Source: an uncultured Akkermansia sp. (GTDB lineage Bacteria; Verrucomicrobiota; Verrucomicrobiia; Verrucomicrobiales; Akkermansiaceae). Taken from it: a stretch of 64,000 bases of DNA. Below, one piece after another: positions 48,695-57,905 of this stretch. Location: NCBI GenBank assembly GCA_949296365.1, contig CASFPZ010000001.1, positions 62,001 to 126,000 on the forward strand. The letters are read 5' to 3'. Within the stretch, counting starts at the first letter, position 1, and each line of letters opens with the position of its first letter. Both the position numbers and the translations under genes were made by a program. The notes beneath the pieces are model-generated. The model had not been told where the DNA came from. It ran no database searches and was given only the letters and a program-made list of their open reading frames with translations.

Positions 48695-48976
48695 ATGAAC
48701 GATAAAATACATAATATTGTCAATTGTATTTTAATTTTTTTAGGCGTTTGTTTTTATACCTATTCGTTAAACGAACAAGAACGGATCGAATCAGCTAGAG
48801 AAAAAGATCAAAAACAGATCGCTTATTTAGAGAAATATATTAAATACAAAGAAAGCTCACGCGATAAAATAAGTGACGACATCGCGAAAACTGCTACAGA
48901 GTGGAGAGAAGAAAAGAAAAAGCTATACAATGAACACGTTGAGAGGAAAAAGGAAATTATCGACCGTAGTTACTGA
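48695..48976 (+). CDS. Small membrane-anchored coiled-coil protein (paralogue 2)
   Basis: 93 residues with a membrane segment (about 8-23) and a charged coiled coil. It is similar in layout and in the S-L-N-E-Q-E-R-I-E-S-A-R-E-K-D part to the upstream gene, 18 bases away, so probably a tandem duplicate. Its 3' end overlaps the convergent phage-like gene by 7 bases. Function unknown. Confidence 0.6.
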   Translation: MNDKIHNIVNCILIFLGVCFYTYSLNEQERIESAREKDQKQIAYLEKYIKYKESSRDKISDDIAKTATEWREEKKKLYNEHVERKKEIIDRSY

Positions 48977-50403
48977 AGCATCCCACCGTTAACGTTCGCG
49001 ATAAGCGTGTCGTCGACCTCCAGATAAAGCACGATGTCGCCGCAAGCGTGGATCGTGATTGTGTCGTCTGATATCGTCGCAATCAAAATTGAATAGGTAG
49101 GCGGGTCGTCTGGCTGCCACTCTGGAGAGTCTTTCGGGATGTTCCCCACGTGGACGGGCCAATCTGTCGAGTATTGCTTTTCTTTGGTGATCGACGAGCT
49201 TTCTAATTCTGTCAACGAGTTCGTCTTGTATCTAACATTAAGATAAATTTCTGTAATCTCGGATCCTTCCAACAGAACCCAACCATCCGAATCTCTCTTG
49301 TTGGTGCATGTCTGCACCCACCCGCGCCCCGCTGCATTGACTCTTGGTGCCTTGACATAAAAGCCTGCAATATTTCCGTCTTCGTCGTTGTAGGGTTTCA
49401 CTTGGCATGTGAAATCCCATGCCATTGTGGCATTCTCGACGGTTCGGCTCATTGGCGGGATAGTCGGGGCTTCTGGCCGTTTCCCGGAGTTAGATGATCC
49501 TGTTGGCTCAGGGCCGCCGGGAGTGTCTGCCATGTCGCTTGAATTTTGGCTTGTGCGGTTCGCATTATTGTATAAATCGGCCAATTCTTGAATACCAAGA
49601 TAGGACGGTGGGCCGCACGTTAAACTTGTCTCACCCGTCAGCAAATCGCGACTGACAGATTGTACTATCGTGTTGAGATTTTGCCACTCTGGCCGCGCGT
49701 TTAGTATGCTAACGCGTCGACCTACGAAAGGACGCTGACTCGACGGGATCAACGAAATAGAGCCTTCCCACGGTGTCGAGCGGGTGTTCTTGTAGATATA
49801 TTCACAGATGTCTTGATAGGGGGTGACGTCGCTTTGAGATCCTGTCCCGTCGTCGTCTTCCGGCGGTTCTGGTTCTTCGGCTGGGGTTGTCTGGTAGTCC
49901 CAACTGATAATGTAGTCGTGTCGGCTTGATGATATCGTACGGATAACGCCTACAAACGTCTTCATCAAGCGCCCGTTTCTGTAAGGCTGGAACTCTTGAC
50001 GATGATCTTCTGGGATTTTGTCTCGCGGGATTGCAACAAGCTGCTTCACCTCAACATCGCACCACTGAATGCCGCGATCACCCGAATTGAGATTTCCGGA
50101 GGTATGTTGATAATTAAAGACATTGAGCTGATGATTTTTAGGTTTCTCGCCTTCATCTAGATCGTATTCTAGCGCCTTGCGTTTTTGGGTGCCCAGTAGC
50201 CAATCGGTGCCGCTCTCTTGCAACCATGGATACAACCGCTTCCAAAGCTTGATCGCGTGCGTGTCTGTTTGATATGGCACGCCCTTGATTGTGTTCTTCT
50301 GAAGGTTCATGTTCCAACCTGAACCAGAGTTCCCGAAAATAGTGCCTCTGAAGATAACGAACTGCTTTTGTGTAATTGACGGAAAAGAGGGTGCATCGTT
50401 CAT
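48970..50403 (-). CDS. Phage-structural-like protein of unknown function
   Basis: 477 residues, no signal peptide. The middle part (about 200-280) contains R-P-F-V-G-R-R-V-S-I-L-N and T-G-E-T-S-L-T-C-G-P-P-S-Y-L-G-I-Q-E-L, resembling tail/baseplate proteins of prophages where a T-G-E-T-x-x-x-x-G-P-x-x-x-L pattern precedes a disordered Ser/Asn-rich linker. A linker of this type follows (about 280-330), then a C-terminal domain rich in Thr/Trp/Ser. No capsid, portal or terminase genes are near, so it is an isolated gene. The phage link is a low-confidence inference. Confidence 0.5.
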   Translation of the reverse strand: MNDAPSFPSITQKQFVIFRGTIFGNSGSGWNMNLQKNTIKGVPYQTDTHAIKLWKRLYPWLQESGTDWLLGTQKRKALEYDLDEGEKPKNHQLNVFNYQHTSGNLNSGDRGIQWCDVEVKQLVAIPRDKIPEDHRQEFQPYRNGRLMKTFVGVIRTISSSRHDYIISWDYQTTPAEEPEPPEDDDGTGSQSDVTPYQDICEYIYKNTRSTPWEGSISLIPSSQRPFVGRRVSILNARPEWQNLNTIVQSVSRDLLTGETSLTCGPPSYLGIQELADLYNNANRTSQNSSDMADTPGGPEPTGSSNSGKRPEAPTIPPMSRTVENATMAWDFTCQVKPYNDEDGNIAGFYVKAPRVNAAGRGWVQTCTNKRDSDGWVLLEGSEITEIYLNVRYKTNSLTELESSSITKEKQYSTDWPVHVGNIPKDSPEWQPDDPPTYSILIATISDDTITIHACGDIVLYLEVDDTLIANVNGGMLQ

Positions 50404-50549
50404 GACGACACACCCTCGATTGGTTTAAGATGAAGTTGATTGTTACTAATAGAGCCTGCTTCGTAGGGTACGAAGAGGAAATAAAGCAACTTAATAACCT
50501 TACCGATAGCGACTAAAATTTTGGGTAGCTAAAGGTTCAAGACATGAAA

Positions 50550-52391
50550 TTACTTCTTTAATAAAAGTTTTTCCAGCAGTTCTTGAGATGACTTGGCGAT
50601 GTCGGCAGGGTTTTCGAGCATACCAGCGCGAAGCAAAGCCGTATTTGTGATTTGGTCTGCAACAATTCGGGCCAATTCGGGATCTTCTGCTTTTAAATCG
50701 GCCAGTTTTCGGACAAGCTCATTTTTGGGATTTAGTTCAATTTCCGGATGGGCTTCAGGGATGTCTTGTCCCATAGCCTTCATGTATTCTCGGATTTCGC
50801 TACTCATATCGTCTGCTCCATGGAGAGCAACAGCTGCCCCGGAGACAAGACGATTCCCAAATGTAATTTTGGAGAATTTTTTCCCATACATATTAATCAA
50901 CCAATCCTGGAGAGATTTTGTCTGGTCTGCTGTTAGGGATTCCCCTTCGGTATCCGGTGTTTCTGGAATCGTTACATCCGCTCTGTCGATGGATTTGATT
51001 TCGGCCTCCCCAAATTTGTTAATAGCATCTAAAACAAATTGATCACCATGGTCAGTGAAGAAGGCAACTTCATAACCATTTGCCTTGAAGGATTCTAGAT
51101 AAGGACTATTTTCGAGCATTTCGCGAGATTCACCCGTTAATACATAGATTTCCTTTTGGTTTTCTTTCATGCGGCTGACGTATGAGTCGAATGATGTCAG
51201 TTTACCGGGGTCTGTCATCGTTGATTCGAATCGAAGCAATTTGGCAATGGGGTCTTTATGTTGCCAAGAGGTAACGATACCTTCCTTGAGGTAGCGAGAG
51301 AATCGACTGTAAAAATCAGCATAAGTTTCAGGTTGATCTTTGGCGAGTTTGTCGAGGTGCTTGAGGAATCGGTTGGTCAAGATATCGTTGATTTTACGAA
51401 TCAAAGAACTATCCTGGAGCATTTCTCGCGAAATATTTAACGGCAAGTCTTCGCTATCTACAACTCCGTGGAGGAAACGCAACCAGTCTGGCAGTAATCC
51501 TTCTGGTTTTGCATCGATCAATACCCGGTGGCAATACAGCGCAACATTGTGATCAACTCGCCCAAATCCAAATTTCTCCGGGTTTTCATCAGGGACAAAT
51601 AAAAGTGCATTCAATACGATGGGAGCATCGGCGTTGAAATGCATCAGAGTCAACGGTTTTTGTTCAGTGTGCGCGATGAATTGGTAGAACTCATCGTATT
51701 CCTCAGGTTTGACCTCCGATTTCGGACGCAACCAGATAGCTTCGACAGTGTTGATGCGATCACCCTTGAAATTTAGAGGGAACCCGACAAAATTAGAATA
51801 TTTGACCAAGATCGAGCGGACTCGGTATTCTTTCGCAAAGTCTTCATATTCCTTCTTGAGGTGAATGACGATTCGCGTTCCACGATCGAGGGTATCGACT
51901 GTATCGATGGTATAGGATTCCCGGCCGTCACTCGTCCAGAGCAAGCTTTCACCTGACTCATCCCAGGAGTGAGTGTAAACTTCCACTCGGTCGGCTACCA
52001 TGAAGGAACTATAGAATCCGACGCCGAATTGGCCGATCAAATCCGATTTATTATCAGCTTGTTCCAGGCTTTCCAACAATTTTTTCGTACCAGAGTGAGC
52101 GATTGTGCCGAGATTCTCGACGAGCTCATCTCGCGTCATGCCGATGCCGGTGTCGGCAATTGTGATCGTGTGGTTGTCTTCATCTGTAGAAATGGAGATT
52201 TCTAACGGTTTGTCTGCTTGATAGACTGTCTGGTTTTTGAGCTGAAGGAGGCGAAGCTTTTCGAGAGCATCAGAAGCGTTAGAAATTAATTCGCGAATAA
52301 AGATTTCTCTGTCACTGTATAAAGCATTGATGACGATATCCAGCAATTGGCGAACTTCGGCTTGGAAAGTATACGATGAACTGTTACTCAT
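50550..52391 (-). CDS. htpG: Chaperone HtpG (Hsp90)
   Basis: 613 residues. GHKL ATPase domain with E-L-I-S-N-A-S-D-A-L-E-K-L-R (about 33-46), D-T-G-I-G-M and G-Q-F-G-V-G-F-Y-S-S-F, the middle domain, and a C-terminal dimerisation domain. It is an ATP-driven chaperone of client proteins. The start at 52391 gives M-S-N-S-S-S-Y-T-F-Q-A-E-V-R, as in the family. It is on the strand opposite to ispE and starts about 160 bases from it. Confidence 0.96.
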   Translation of the reverse strand: MSNSSSYTFQAEVRQLLDIVINALYSDREIFIRELISNASDALEKLRLLQLKNQTVYQADKPLEISISTDEDNHTITIADTGIGMTRDELVENLGTIAHSGTKKLLESLEQADNKSDLIGQFGVGFYSSFMVADRVEVYTHSWDESGESLLWTSDGRESYTIDTVDTLDRGTRIVIHLKKEYEDFAKEYRVRSILVKYSNFVGFPLNFKGDRINTVEAIWLRPKSEVKPEEYDEFYQFIAHTEQKPLTLMHFNADAPIVLNALLFVPDENPEKFGFGRVDHNVALYCHRVLIDAKPEGLLPDWLRFLHGVVDSEDLPLNISREMLQDSSLIRKINDILTNRFLKHLDKLAKDQPETYADFYSRFSRYLKEGIVTSWQHKDPIAKLLRFESTMTDPGKLTSFDSYVSRMKENQKEIYVLTGESREMLENSPYLESFKANGYEVAFFTDHGDQFVLDAINKFGEAEIKSIDRADVTIPETPDTEGESLTADQTKSLQDWLINMYGKKFSKITFGNRLVSGAAVALHGADDMSSEIREYMKAMGQDIPEAHPEIELNPKNELVRKLADLKAEDPELARIVADQITNTALLRAGMLENPADIAKSSQELLEKLLLKK

Positions 52392-52547
52392 AATCTAATA
52401 CCTAACGAATTTATTAGAGCGAGTGAGGCTATTTATGAAGATACATATTGCGTCATAAATGGATTTTTAGGGACAAAGGAGAGAAAGATATTTCCTATTT
52501 TGAGTGAACACTTGACTCGTGTGGATATTCGGGGCAAACACGTGCGT

Positions 52548-53396
52548 ATGTTCACTTGCCTGGCTCCGTGCAAAATTAATTTGTCGCTTCGCATTGTGGG
52601 GAAACGTTTGGATGGGTATCACGAATTACAGACGTTGATGGCGCCACTAGCATTAGCCGATACTCTAACCTTTGAGAAAAACGAGAATGGAGGACTAGCT
52701 TTCTATTGTGACCATGAAGAGATTCCCCATGATGAGTCAAATTTAGCGGTGAAAGCCGTACGAATTATGGAACGCGAGCTAGGACGCCCGTTAGCGTGGA
52801 CACTAACTCTGGAGAAACGTATCCCGTTTGGCGCAGGGTTGGGCGGGGGGAGTAGCGATGCCGCCTCTGTGTTGTTGGCGTTGAATGAATTGGAACATGC
52901 TGGCTTATCTCAATCACGTCTTCTCGAACTTGCTGCGGAATTGGGTTCGGATGTCGGTTTTTTTATCATGCGTTCTGTTTGTAATTGTTCAGGAAGGGGT
53001 GAAATTGTTCAGTTGGCAGACGGGCCTGCTCAAAGATTTGTTTCGCCAGTCCTTTTGCTTAAACCGCGTTTTGGAGTGTCGACTCCCGAAGCGTATCAAC
53101 ATTGGGCACAATCGCGTCGTCTACCCGGGATTTCTTATGAGCCTGTTACCTGGAATCGGATTGAATTTGTCAATGATTTGGAACGCCCTGTCTTTGAGAA
53201 ATTCATCTTTTTAGCCGAGGTAAAAATGTGGTTGATGCAACAACCAGGTGTTCACGTGGCGATGATGTCAGGGTCTGGCTCTACAATGTTTGCTTTAATT
53301 GATACCATTGACCGAGGACAGGAAATTGCTCAACAGGCTCTGCAGGAACTTGATCCTACGTTGTGGACTTGGTGTGGAATGGGTGGCTGTCTATAA
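52548..53396 (+). CDS. ispE: 4-diphosphocytidyl-2-C-methyl-D-erythritol kinase
   Basis: GHMP kinase of the MEP isoprenoid pathway. 282 residues from the ATG at 52548; a TTG frame opens at 52500, but M-F-T-C-L-A-P-C-K-I-N-L is the usual start. The ATP motif P-F-G-A-G-L-G-G-G-S-S-D-A-A is present, as are A-P-C-K-I-N-L near the start and M-S-G-S-G-S-T-M near the end. A secreted-protein gene and dinG follow in the same direction. Confidence 0.93.
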   Translation: MFTCLAPCKINLSLRIVGKRLDGYHELQTLMAPLALADTLTFEKNENGGLAFYCDHEEIPHDESNLAVKAVRIMERELGRPLAWTLTLEKRIPFGAGLGGGSSDAASVLLALNELEHAGLSQSRLLELAAELGSDVGFFIMRSVCNCSGRGEIVQLADGPAQRFVSPVLLLKPRFGVSTPEAYQHWAQSRRLPGISYEPVTWNRIEFVNDLERPVFEKFIFLAEVKMWLMQQPGVHVAMMSGSGSTMFALIDTIDRGQEIAQQALQELDPTLWTWCGMGGCL

Positions 53397-53435
53397 GCTT
53401 GACGCCATACGAATCCATCAATAGGATGAAATGCC

Positions 53436-53978
53436 ATGATCAGGTTTCTTATATTGTGTATTGCATTGTTGGCAAACGTGAGTTTAGCACAAGATGCGGC
53501 GTCAGCCCAAAAGGCTGCGCGTGAATTGTCTGGCGCCGTGAAGACGGGGGATATGATGTGGATGGTGGAAAAGATGTACCCGAACATGAAAAAGAGTTTG
53601 GCGCGGCGTCTGCCTGGCGGCATGGAGCAGTTGGAGACTACCTACCGGAAAATGGGAGAAGAAATCAAAAAACAGGGAATTCGCATCGAATCTTATGAAG
53701 TGATGGCTCCAGCAGGCGAATATCCCGTGAAAGCAGGTACTGAGATGTTGGTTGTATTGCCAATTCGGATGGTAGTTTCGATGAAAAATCCGCAAAATGG
53801 CCAGCTAGTGAGGATTGAACAGCGGAGTTTTCTATATGCAATTGCGCAGAAAGGGGATCACCCGACCTGGTTCTTTATTGATGGTTCATCATTGTCAATG
53901 AACGAATTGAGATCGTATATCTACGATATCCCACTCAATATTCCGTTGCCTCCTGTGTCTAAAAAAGTATTACGGTAA
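53436..53978 (+). CDS. Secreted protein of unknown function
   Basis: 180 residues with a clear signal peptide (M-I-R-F-L-I-L-C-I-A-L-L-A-N-V-S-L-A). After it comes a helical stretch with K-A-A-R-E-L-S-G-A-V-K-T-G-D and then a beta-rich part (about 90-150). No named family. A DUF of NTF2-like shape is possible. Conserved-looking position between ispE and dinG; gap of 20 bases to dinG. Confidence 0.75.
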   Translation: MIRFLILCIALLANVSLAQDAASAQKAARELSGAVKTGDMMWMVEKMYPNMKKSLARRLPGGMEQLETTYRKMGEEIKKQGIRIESYEVMAPAGEYPVKAGTEMLVVLPIRMVVSMKNPQNGQLVRIEQRSFLYAIAQKGDHPTWFFIDGSSLSMNELRSYIYDIPLNIPLPPVSKKVLR

Positions 53979-53998
53979 GACTTTTTAAGGATAGTGTC

Positions 53999-55990
53999 GT
54001 GATAGGATTTCAAGAAGGTATCTGCACCTGGGGAAGCGATGATCTGGAGTCTCAGGTGCATGAGGCCTTTTCGGCAACTGGAGTTTTTTCACATGCAGAT
54101 GATTTTGAGTATCGTCCGGAACAGCAACGTATGGCCACCGCTGTGGCTCGGGCTTTATCGCAGGATACTTCATTGCTCATCGAGGCAGGTACGGGAGTTG
54201 GTAAATCTCTTGGGTATTTGTTGCCAGCAGTCAAGTTTGCTCTAGCCAACCAGCGAAAAGCCATCATTTCGACTCATACGATCAATTTGCAAGAGCAATT
54301 GTTCGGTAAAGATATCCCCATACTCAAACAGGCCCTAGGTACCGATTTCTCTGCTGCCCTCCTTAAAGGGCGTCAAAATTATGTTTGTTTGACACGCCTT
54401 CAAAGGGCTTTGGTTCAGAGCGATGATTTGTTTTCTTCTTCAGAGTCTGGCGAGGTGAGGAGAATTGCAGAAATGGTTCGCCAGGGGTGTACCGACCGTA
54501 GCGATTTTAATTTTAGATTGTCCCCTAAGGTTTGGGCTTCTATTTGCAGCGAACCTCAGTTGTGTACGATGCGTACGTGTGGCCCCAATTGCCCGTACCA
54601 GGTCGCCCGGCGTATGGTTCAGGAAGCTAATCTCGTGATTCTGAATCATACTCTCTTTTTTGGGCTGCTAGGTCAAATGGCTGAGTGTGAACAAGAGGAT
54701 GACGAGGGGTTTGTGTTCCCCAATGACTTTGTCGTGTTGGATGAAGCCCATACGATTGAAAACATCGCGGCTCGGCAACTAGGTGATGAAGTTTCACATC
54801 ATTGGCTGAGGTATGAACTTCAACGTCTGTATAACCCTGTTACACGCAAAGGGCTTTTGAGAGCAACAGGTAATGTCGAACTTTTTGCTCTCATTAAGAA
54901 TACCTTAGAATCTTGTGATCATTTTTTTGAACATGTACGAGATAACCTGGAGCTGGAGAAACGATCCCGTCCATTGCGCCTGACTACCCCCGATTGGGCG
55001 GTCGATTGCCTGAGCTCGCCATTAACGACCCTTATCGGGACATTGAAAGAAATTGCCAAGGAGGAGGATAGCGAAGTCTCAAAAGCCGAATTCCAGGATT
55101 ATGCCTCTCGACTGGATGAATATCGACTTTCATTAAAGGCATTGCTCGAGATGGACAATACGGGGAATGTGTATTGGGTGGAAAAATCTGCTGAAAGTGG
55201 CCAGAATACGATTATTTGCTCGGCCCCCATTGAAGTTTCGGCCATTTTACGGAAGAAACTGTTCGAGGCAGGACGTGGTTGTGTGATGACCTCGGCCACC
55301 TTAGGTACAGGAGAATCTGGTATGAAATATTTTGCAGGGCGTGTTGGAGCAGAAAATGTTCCAGGTATTCAGATTGGTAGTCCATTTGCTTACCGAGATC
55401 AAATGCGTCTTATTGTTGCCCGTTCTATGCCAGAGCCATCGAATCCGGAATACGAGCGGGAGTTGCCGCAATGGATTGTCCGGTACTTGACTGAATCGGA
55501 CGGGAGAGCTTTCGTTTTGTTTACAAGTTACCTGCTGATGCGTCGCATGGTGGAAGCCGTGCATGAGTCATGTACCAAACATGGTTGGACTCTGTTAGTA
55601 CAGGGTAGTGGCGTTAGCCGAGATTCGTTGATTAGGGATTTTCGGCGCGATGTCCGTAGCGTCTTGTTCGGTACGGATAGTTTTTGGACTGGTGTTGACG
55701 TCCCAGGAGAAGCTCTTTCTAATGTGATCGTGACGAAACTCCCCTTCGAAGTCCCAGATCATCCACTTGTCGAATCTCGGATTGAATGTATCAAAGAACG
55801 CGGAGGCGATCCATTTATGGAATACTCTCTCCCTGAAGCTATTTTGAAACTACGTCAAGGCGTTGGCAGGTTGATTCGTAGTAAAAAAGACTCAGGGATG
55901 GTAGTCATTCTTGATTCTCGTGTAGTAACAAGACGCTACGGGCTTCGTTTCTTAAAAGCTCTCCCGGATACCGTTATTGAATACGTCTAA
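53999..55990 (+). CDS. ATP-dependent helicase, DinG/XPD family
   Basis: 663 residues from a GTG start at 53999, supported by an AAGGA ribosome binding site at 53986-53990. Walker A is A-G-T-G-V-G-K-S (63-70); helicase motif II is V-L-D-E-A-H. A cysteine cluster (C-S-E-P-Q-L-C-T-M-R-T-C-G-P-N-C, plus the Cys in Y-V-C-L) fits the XPD/DinG iron-sulfur domain. Superfamily 2 5'-3' helicase for DNA repair and R-loop removal. A shorter type than E. coli DinG (716). Confidence 0.92.
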   Translation: MIGFQEGICTWGSDDLESQVHEAFSATGVFSHADDFEYRPEQQRMATAVARALSQDTSLLIEAGTGVGKSLGYLLPAVKFALANQRKAIISTHTINLQEQLFGKDIPILKQALGTDFSAALLKGRQNYVCLTRLQRALVQSDDLFSSSESGEVRRIAEMVRQGCTDRSDFNFRLSPKVWASICSEPQLCTMRTCGPNCPYQVARRMVQEANLVILNHTLFFGLLGQMAECEQEDDEGFVFPNDFVVLDEAHTIENIAARQLGDEVSHHWLRYELQRLYNPVTRKGLLRATGNVELFALIKNTLESCDHFFEHVRDNLELEKRSRPLRLTTPDWAVDCLSSPLTTLIGTLKEIAKEEDSEVSKAEFQDYASRLDEYRLSLKALLEMDNTGNVYWVEKSAESGQNTIICSAPIEVSAILRKKLFEAGRGCVMTSATLGTGESGMKYFAGRVGAENVPGIQIGSPFAYRDQMRLIVARSMPEPSNPEYERELPQWIVRYLTESDGRAFVLFTSYLLMRRMVEAVHESCTKHGWTLLVQGSGVSRDSLIRDFRRDVRSVLFGTDSFWTGVDVPGEALSNVIVTKLPFEVPDHPLVESRIECIKERGGDPFMEYSLPEAILKLRQGVGRLIRSKKDSGMVVILDSRVVTRRYGLRFLKALPDTVIEYV

Positions 55991-56211
55991 CTTTCCCTGA
56001 GCAGTCGGATAAGGCAGGTTGTGGTATGGCAGGGCTTTGGGAGGGGGTGTGAAAGGCTAAACGGGGGGGGTATTTACAACAGGGAAAGCAATTTGTCACA
56101 TATCTGGCGGAAACGTCACGCAAAGCCCCTGTATTTGGCGAAGGCTTTCCGTTAGAGATATCCCAATTCGAGGCGTTAAGGCCCGAAGGTCAAGTAACCT
56201 GAAAACGATAT

Positions 56212-57066
56212 ATGAGAATTTTACGTGCATTCGTGATGACGTTGTTGATGTTGCCATGGCTGTTGTGTGCTGATGACAAACAAATAACTATCGGTCTTAT
56301 CCCATCTGAAGACTCCCAGGCAATGATTGAAAGTAGCCAACAGGTCATTGATCAACTCGAAAAAAAATTGGGTGTGCCAGTCAAACCTTTTGTCGCTACA
56401 GACTATAATGGAATCATCGAAGCGCTTCGTTCAAAAAAATTAGATGTTGCTTATTTAGGGCCATTTTCTTATGCACTGGCGAGTTCTGTGGCGAATGCGG
56501 AGGCTTTTGCGGTGGCTGTGACGAAGAAAACAGGAGGAAGTTCCTATCACAGTGTGATTATTGCTCACAAGGACAGTGGCTTGAAGAGTATTCAGGATTT
56601 GAAAGATCACACTTTTTCTTTTGTCGATCCCAGTTCGACCTCAGGACATTTGTTCCCTAAAGCCGGATTAATGAAATTGGGGATTGATCCTGACAAATAT
56701 TTTTCACGCCTTCTGTTTTCTGGCTCTCATGATGCGAGCATTCTGTCTGTGGCTAACAAGAAGGTTGATGCTGCGGCAGTTGCTGATCGTATTCTGGCTT
56801 CGGCTATTGCGCGTGGCATTGTTCAAGAATCTGATTTTGTCATTTTGTGGAAGTCCAATGCGATCCCTGAATCACCTATGGTGTGGAGACGAGATTTGTC
56901 TCCAGAATTGAAAGGCAAACTTGCAAAAGCTTTTTCTGAAATCAAGGGCTTGCCCTGGGGAGACCAGGGGGTGCTCAACGGGTTCCAAAAGACCACTGAT
57001 CAGGCATATGACATTATCCGGGAGACAGCTAAAATCCTCGATCTTGATTTGAAAGGAATGAAATAA
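56212..57066 (+). CDS. phnD: Phosphonate ABC transporter substrate-binding protein
   Basis: 284 residues with signal peptide (M-R-I-L-R-A-F-V-M-T-L-L-M-L-P-W-L-L-C-A-D). PhnD-type features: an early I-G-L-I-P-S-E-D-S, D-V-A-Y-L-G-P-F-S-Y near 82-91, and F-V-D-P-S-S-T-S-G near 136-144. Binds phosphonates, or phosphite/phosphate in some members, in the periplasm and hands them to PhnE. Its stop shares an A with the phnC start. Confidence 0.92.
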   Translation: MRILRAFVMTLLMLPWLLCADDKQITIGLIPSEDSQAMIESSQQVIDQLEKKLGVPVKPFVATDYNGIIEALRSKKLDVAYLGPFSYALASSVANAEAFAVAVTKKTGGSSYHSVIIAHKDSGLKSIQDLKDHTFSFVDPSSTSGHLFPKAGLMKLGIDPDKYFSRLLFSGSHDASILSVANKKVDAAAVADRILASAIARGIVQESDFVILWKSNAIPESPMVWRRDLSPELKGKLAKAFSEIKGLPWGDQGVLNGFQKTTDQAYDIIRETAKILDLDLKGMK

Positions 57067-57899
57067 TGAATAATGCAATTGCCATAGCCCAACTTGTAAA
57101 AGATTATGGGACTAATCATGTTCTGAAAGGAATCGATTTGGAGGTCCCGCGTGGGCAATTCCTTGTCATTCTAGGGCCGTCTGGTGTTGGTAAATCGACG
57201 TTGTTGCGTTGTATGAATCGTCTGGTGGAGCCTACCTCGGGATTATTGCAGATTGCGGGATTTGATGCCACGGATGCGAAGCAGACTCGGATGTTGCGTC
57301 AGCATGTTGCCATGATTTTCCAGAATCACAACATTGTTCCGCGCTTGAGTGTTCTTAAAAATGTGTTGACGGGGCGCTTGGGCTCTGTAGGTACCTGGTC
57401 GTCTCTATTCCAACTGTTTCGCAAGAGCGATGTGGAAATTGCTATGGAATGTTTGAGACGTGTGGAATTAGAGCACAAGGCAAACGAACGAGCTGACTCG
57501 CTATCTGGCGGTCAGAAACAACGTGTTGGTATTGCCCGTGCTTTGGCTCAGATGCCACAGGTAATCCTAGCTGATGAACCTGTTGCTAGCCTCGATCCCA
57601 AAACGTCGCGTATTGTTTTGCAATACTTAAAAATGGCTGCTAACGATCTTGGCATTACTGTGATCTGTAATTTGCATCAGGTCGATTTCGCGAAGGAATT
57701 TGGAGACCGTATCGTTGGTATTTGCGATGGAAAAATTGCATTTGATGGAACTGGCGATGAATTGACTGGAAGTGATTTGAAACGCATCTACGAAGTGGCC
57801 CCACGCATGGCAAAACCCGTTAGCGAAGAAGATGACGACGAATCGGTAAAGAAACCTGGTCCGTCAGTTTTACAACCTGTAAATGGAGATATTTATTAA
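57066..57899 (+). CDS. phnC: Phosphonate ABC transporter ATP-binding protein
   Basis: 277 residues. Walker A G-P-S-G-V-G-K-S-T, signature L-S-G-G-Q-K-Q-R, Walker B V-I-L-A-D-E-P-V-A-S-L-D (the P-V-A-S-L-D form is typical of PhnC), then N-L-H-Q. It energises phosphonate import with PhnE and PhnD. Acidic C-terminal tail. Start overlaps the phnD stop by one base; phnE begins 6 bases after the stop. Confidence 0.94.
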   Translation: MNNAIAIAQLVKDYGTNHVLKGIDLEVPRGQFLVILGPSGVGKSTLLRCMNRLVEPTSGLLQIAGFDATDAKQTRMLRQHVAMIFQNHNIVPRLSVLKNVLTGRLGSVGTWSSLFQLFRKSDVEIAMECLRRVELEHKANERADSLSGGQKQRVGIARALAQMPQVILADEPVASLDPKTSRIVLQYLKMAANDLGITVICNLHQVDFAKEFGDRIVGICDGKIAFDGTGDELTGSDLKRIYEVAPRMAKPVSEEDDDESVKKPGPSVLQPVNGDIY

Positions 57900-57905
57900 G
57901 AAATT

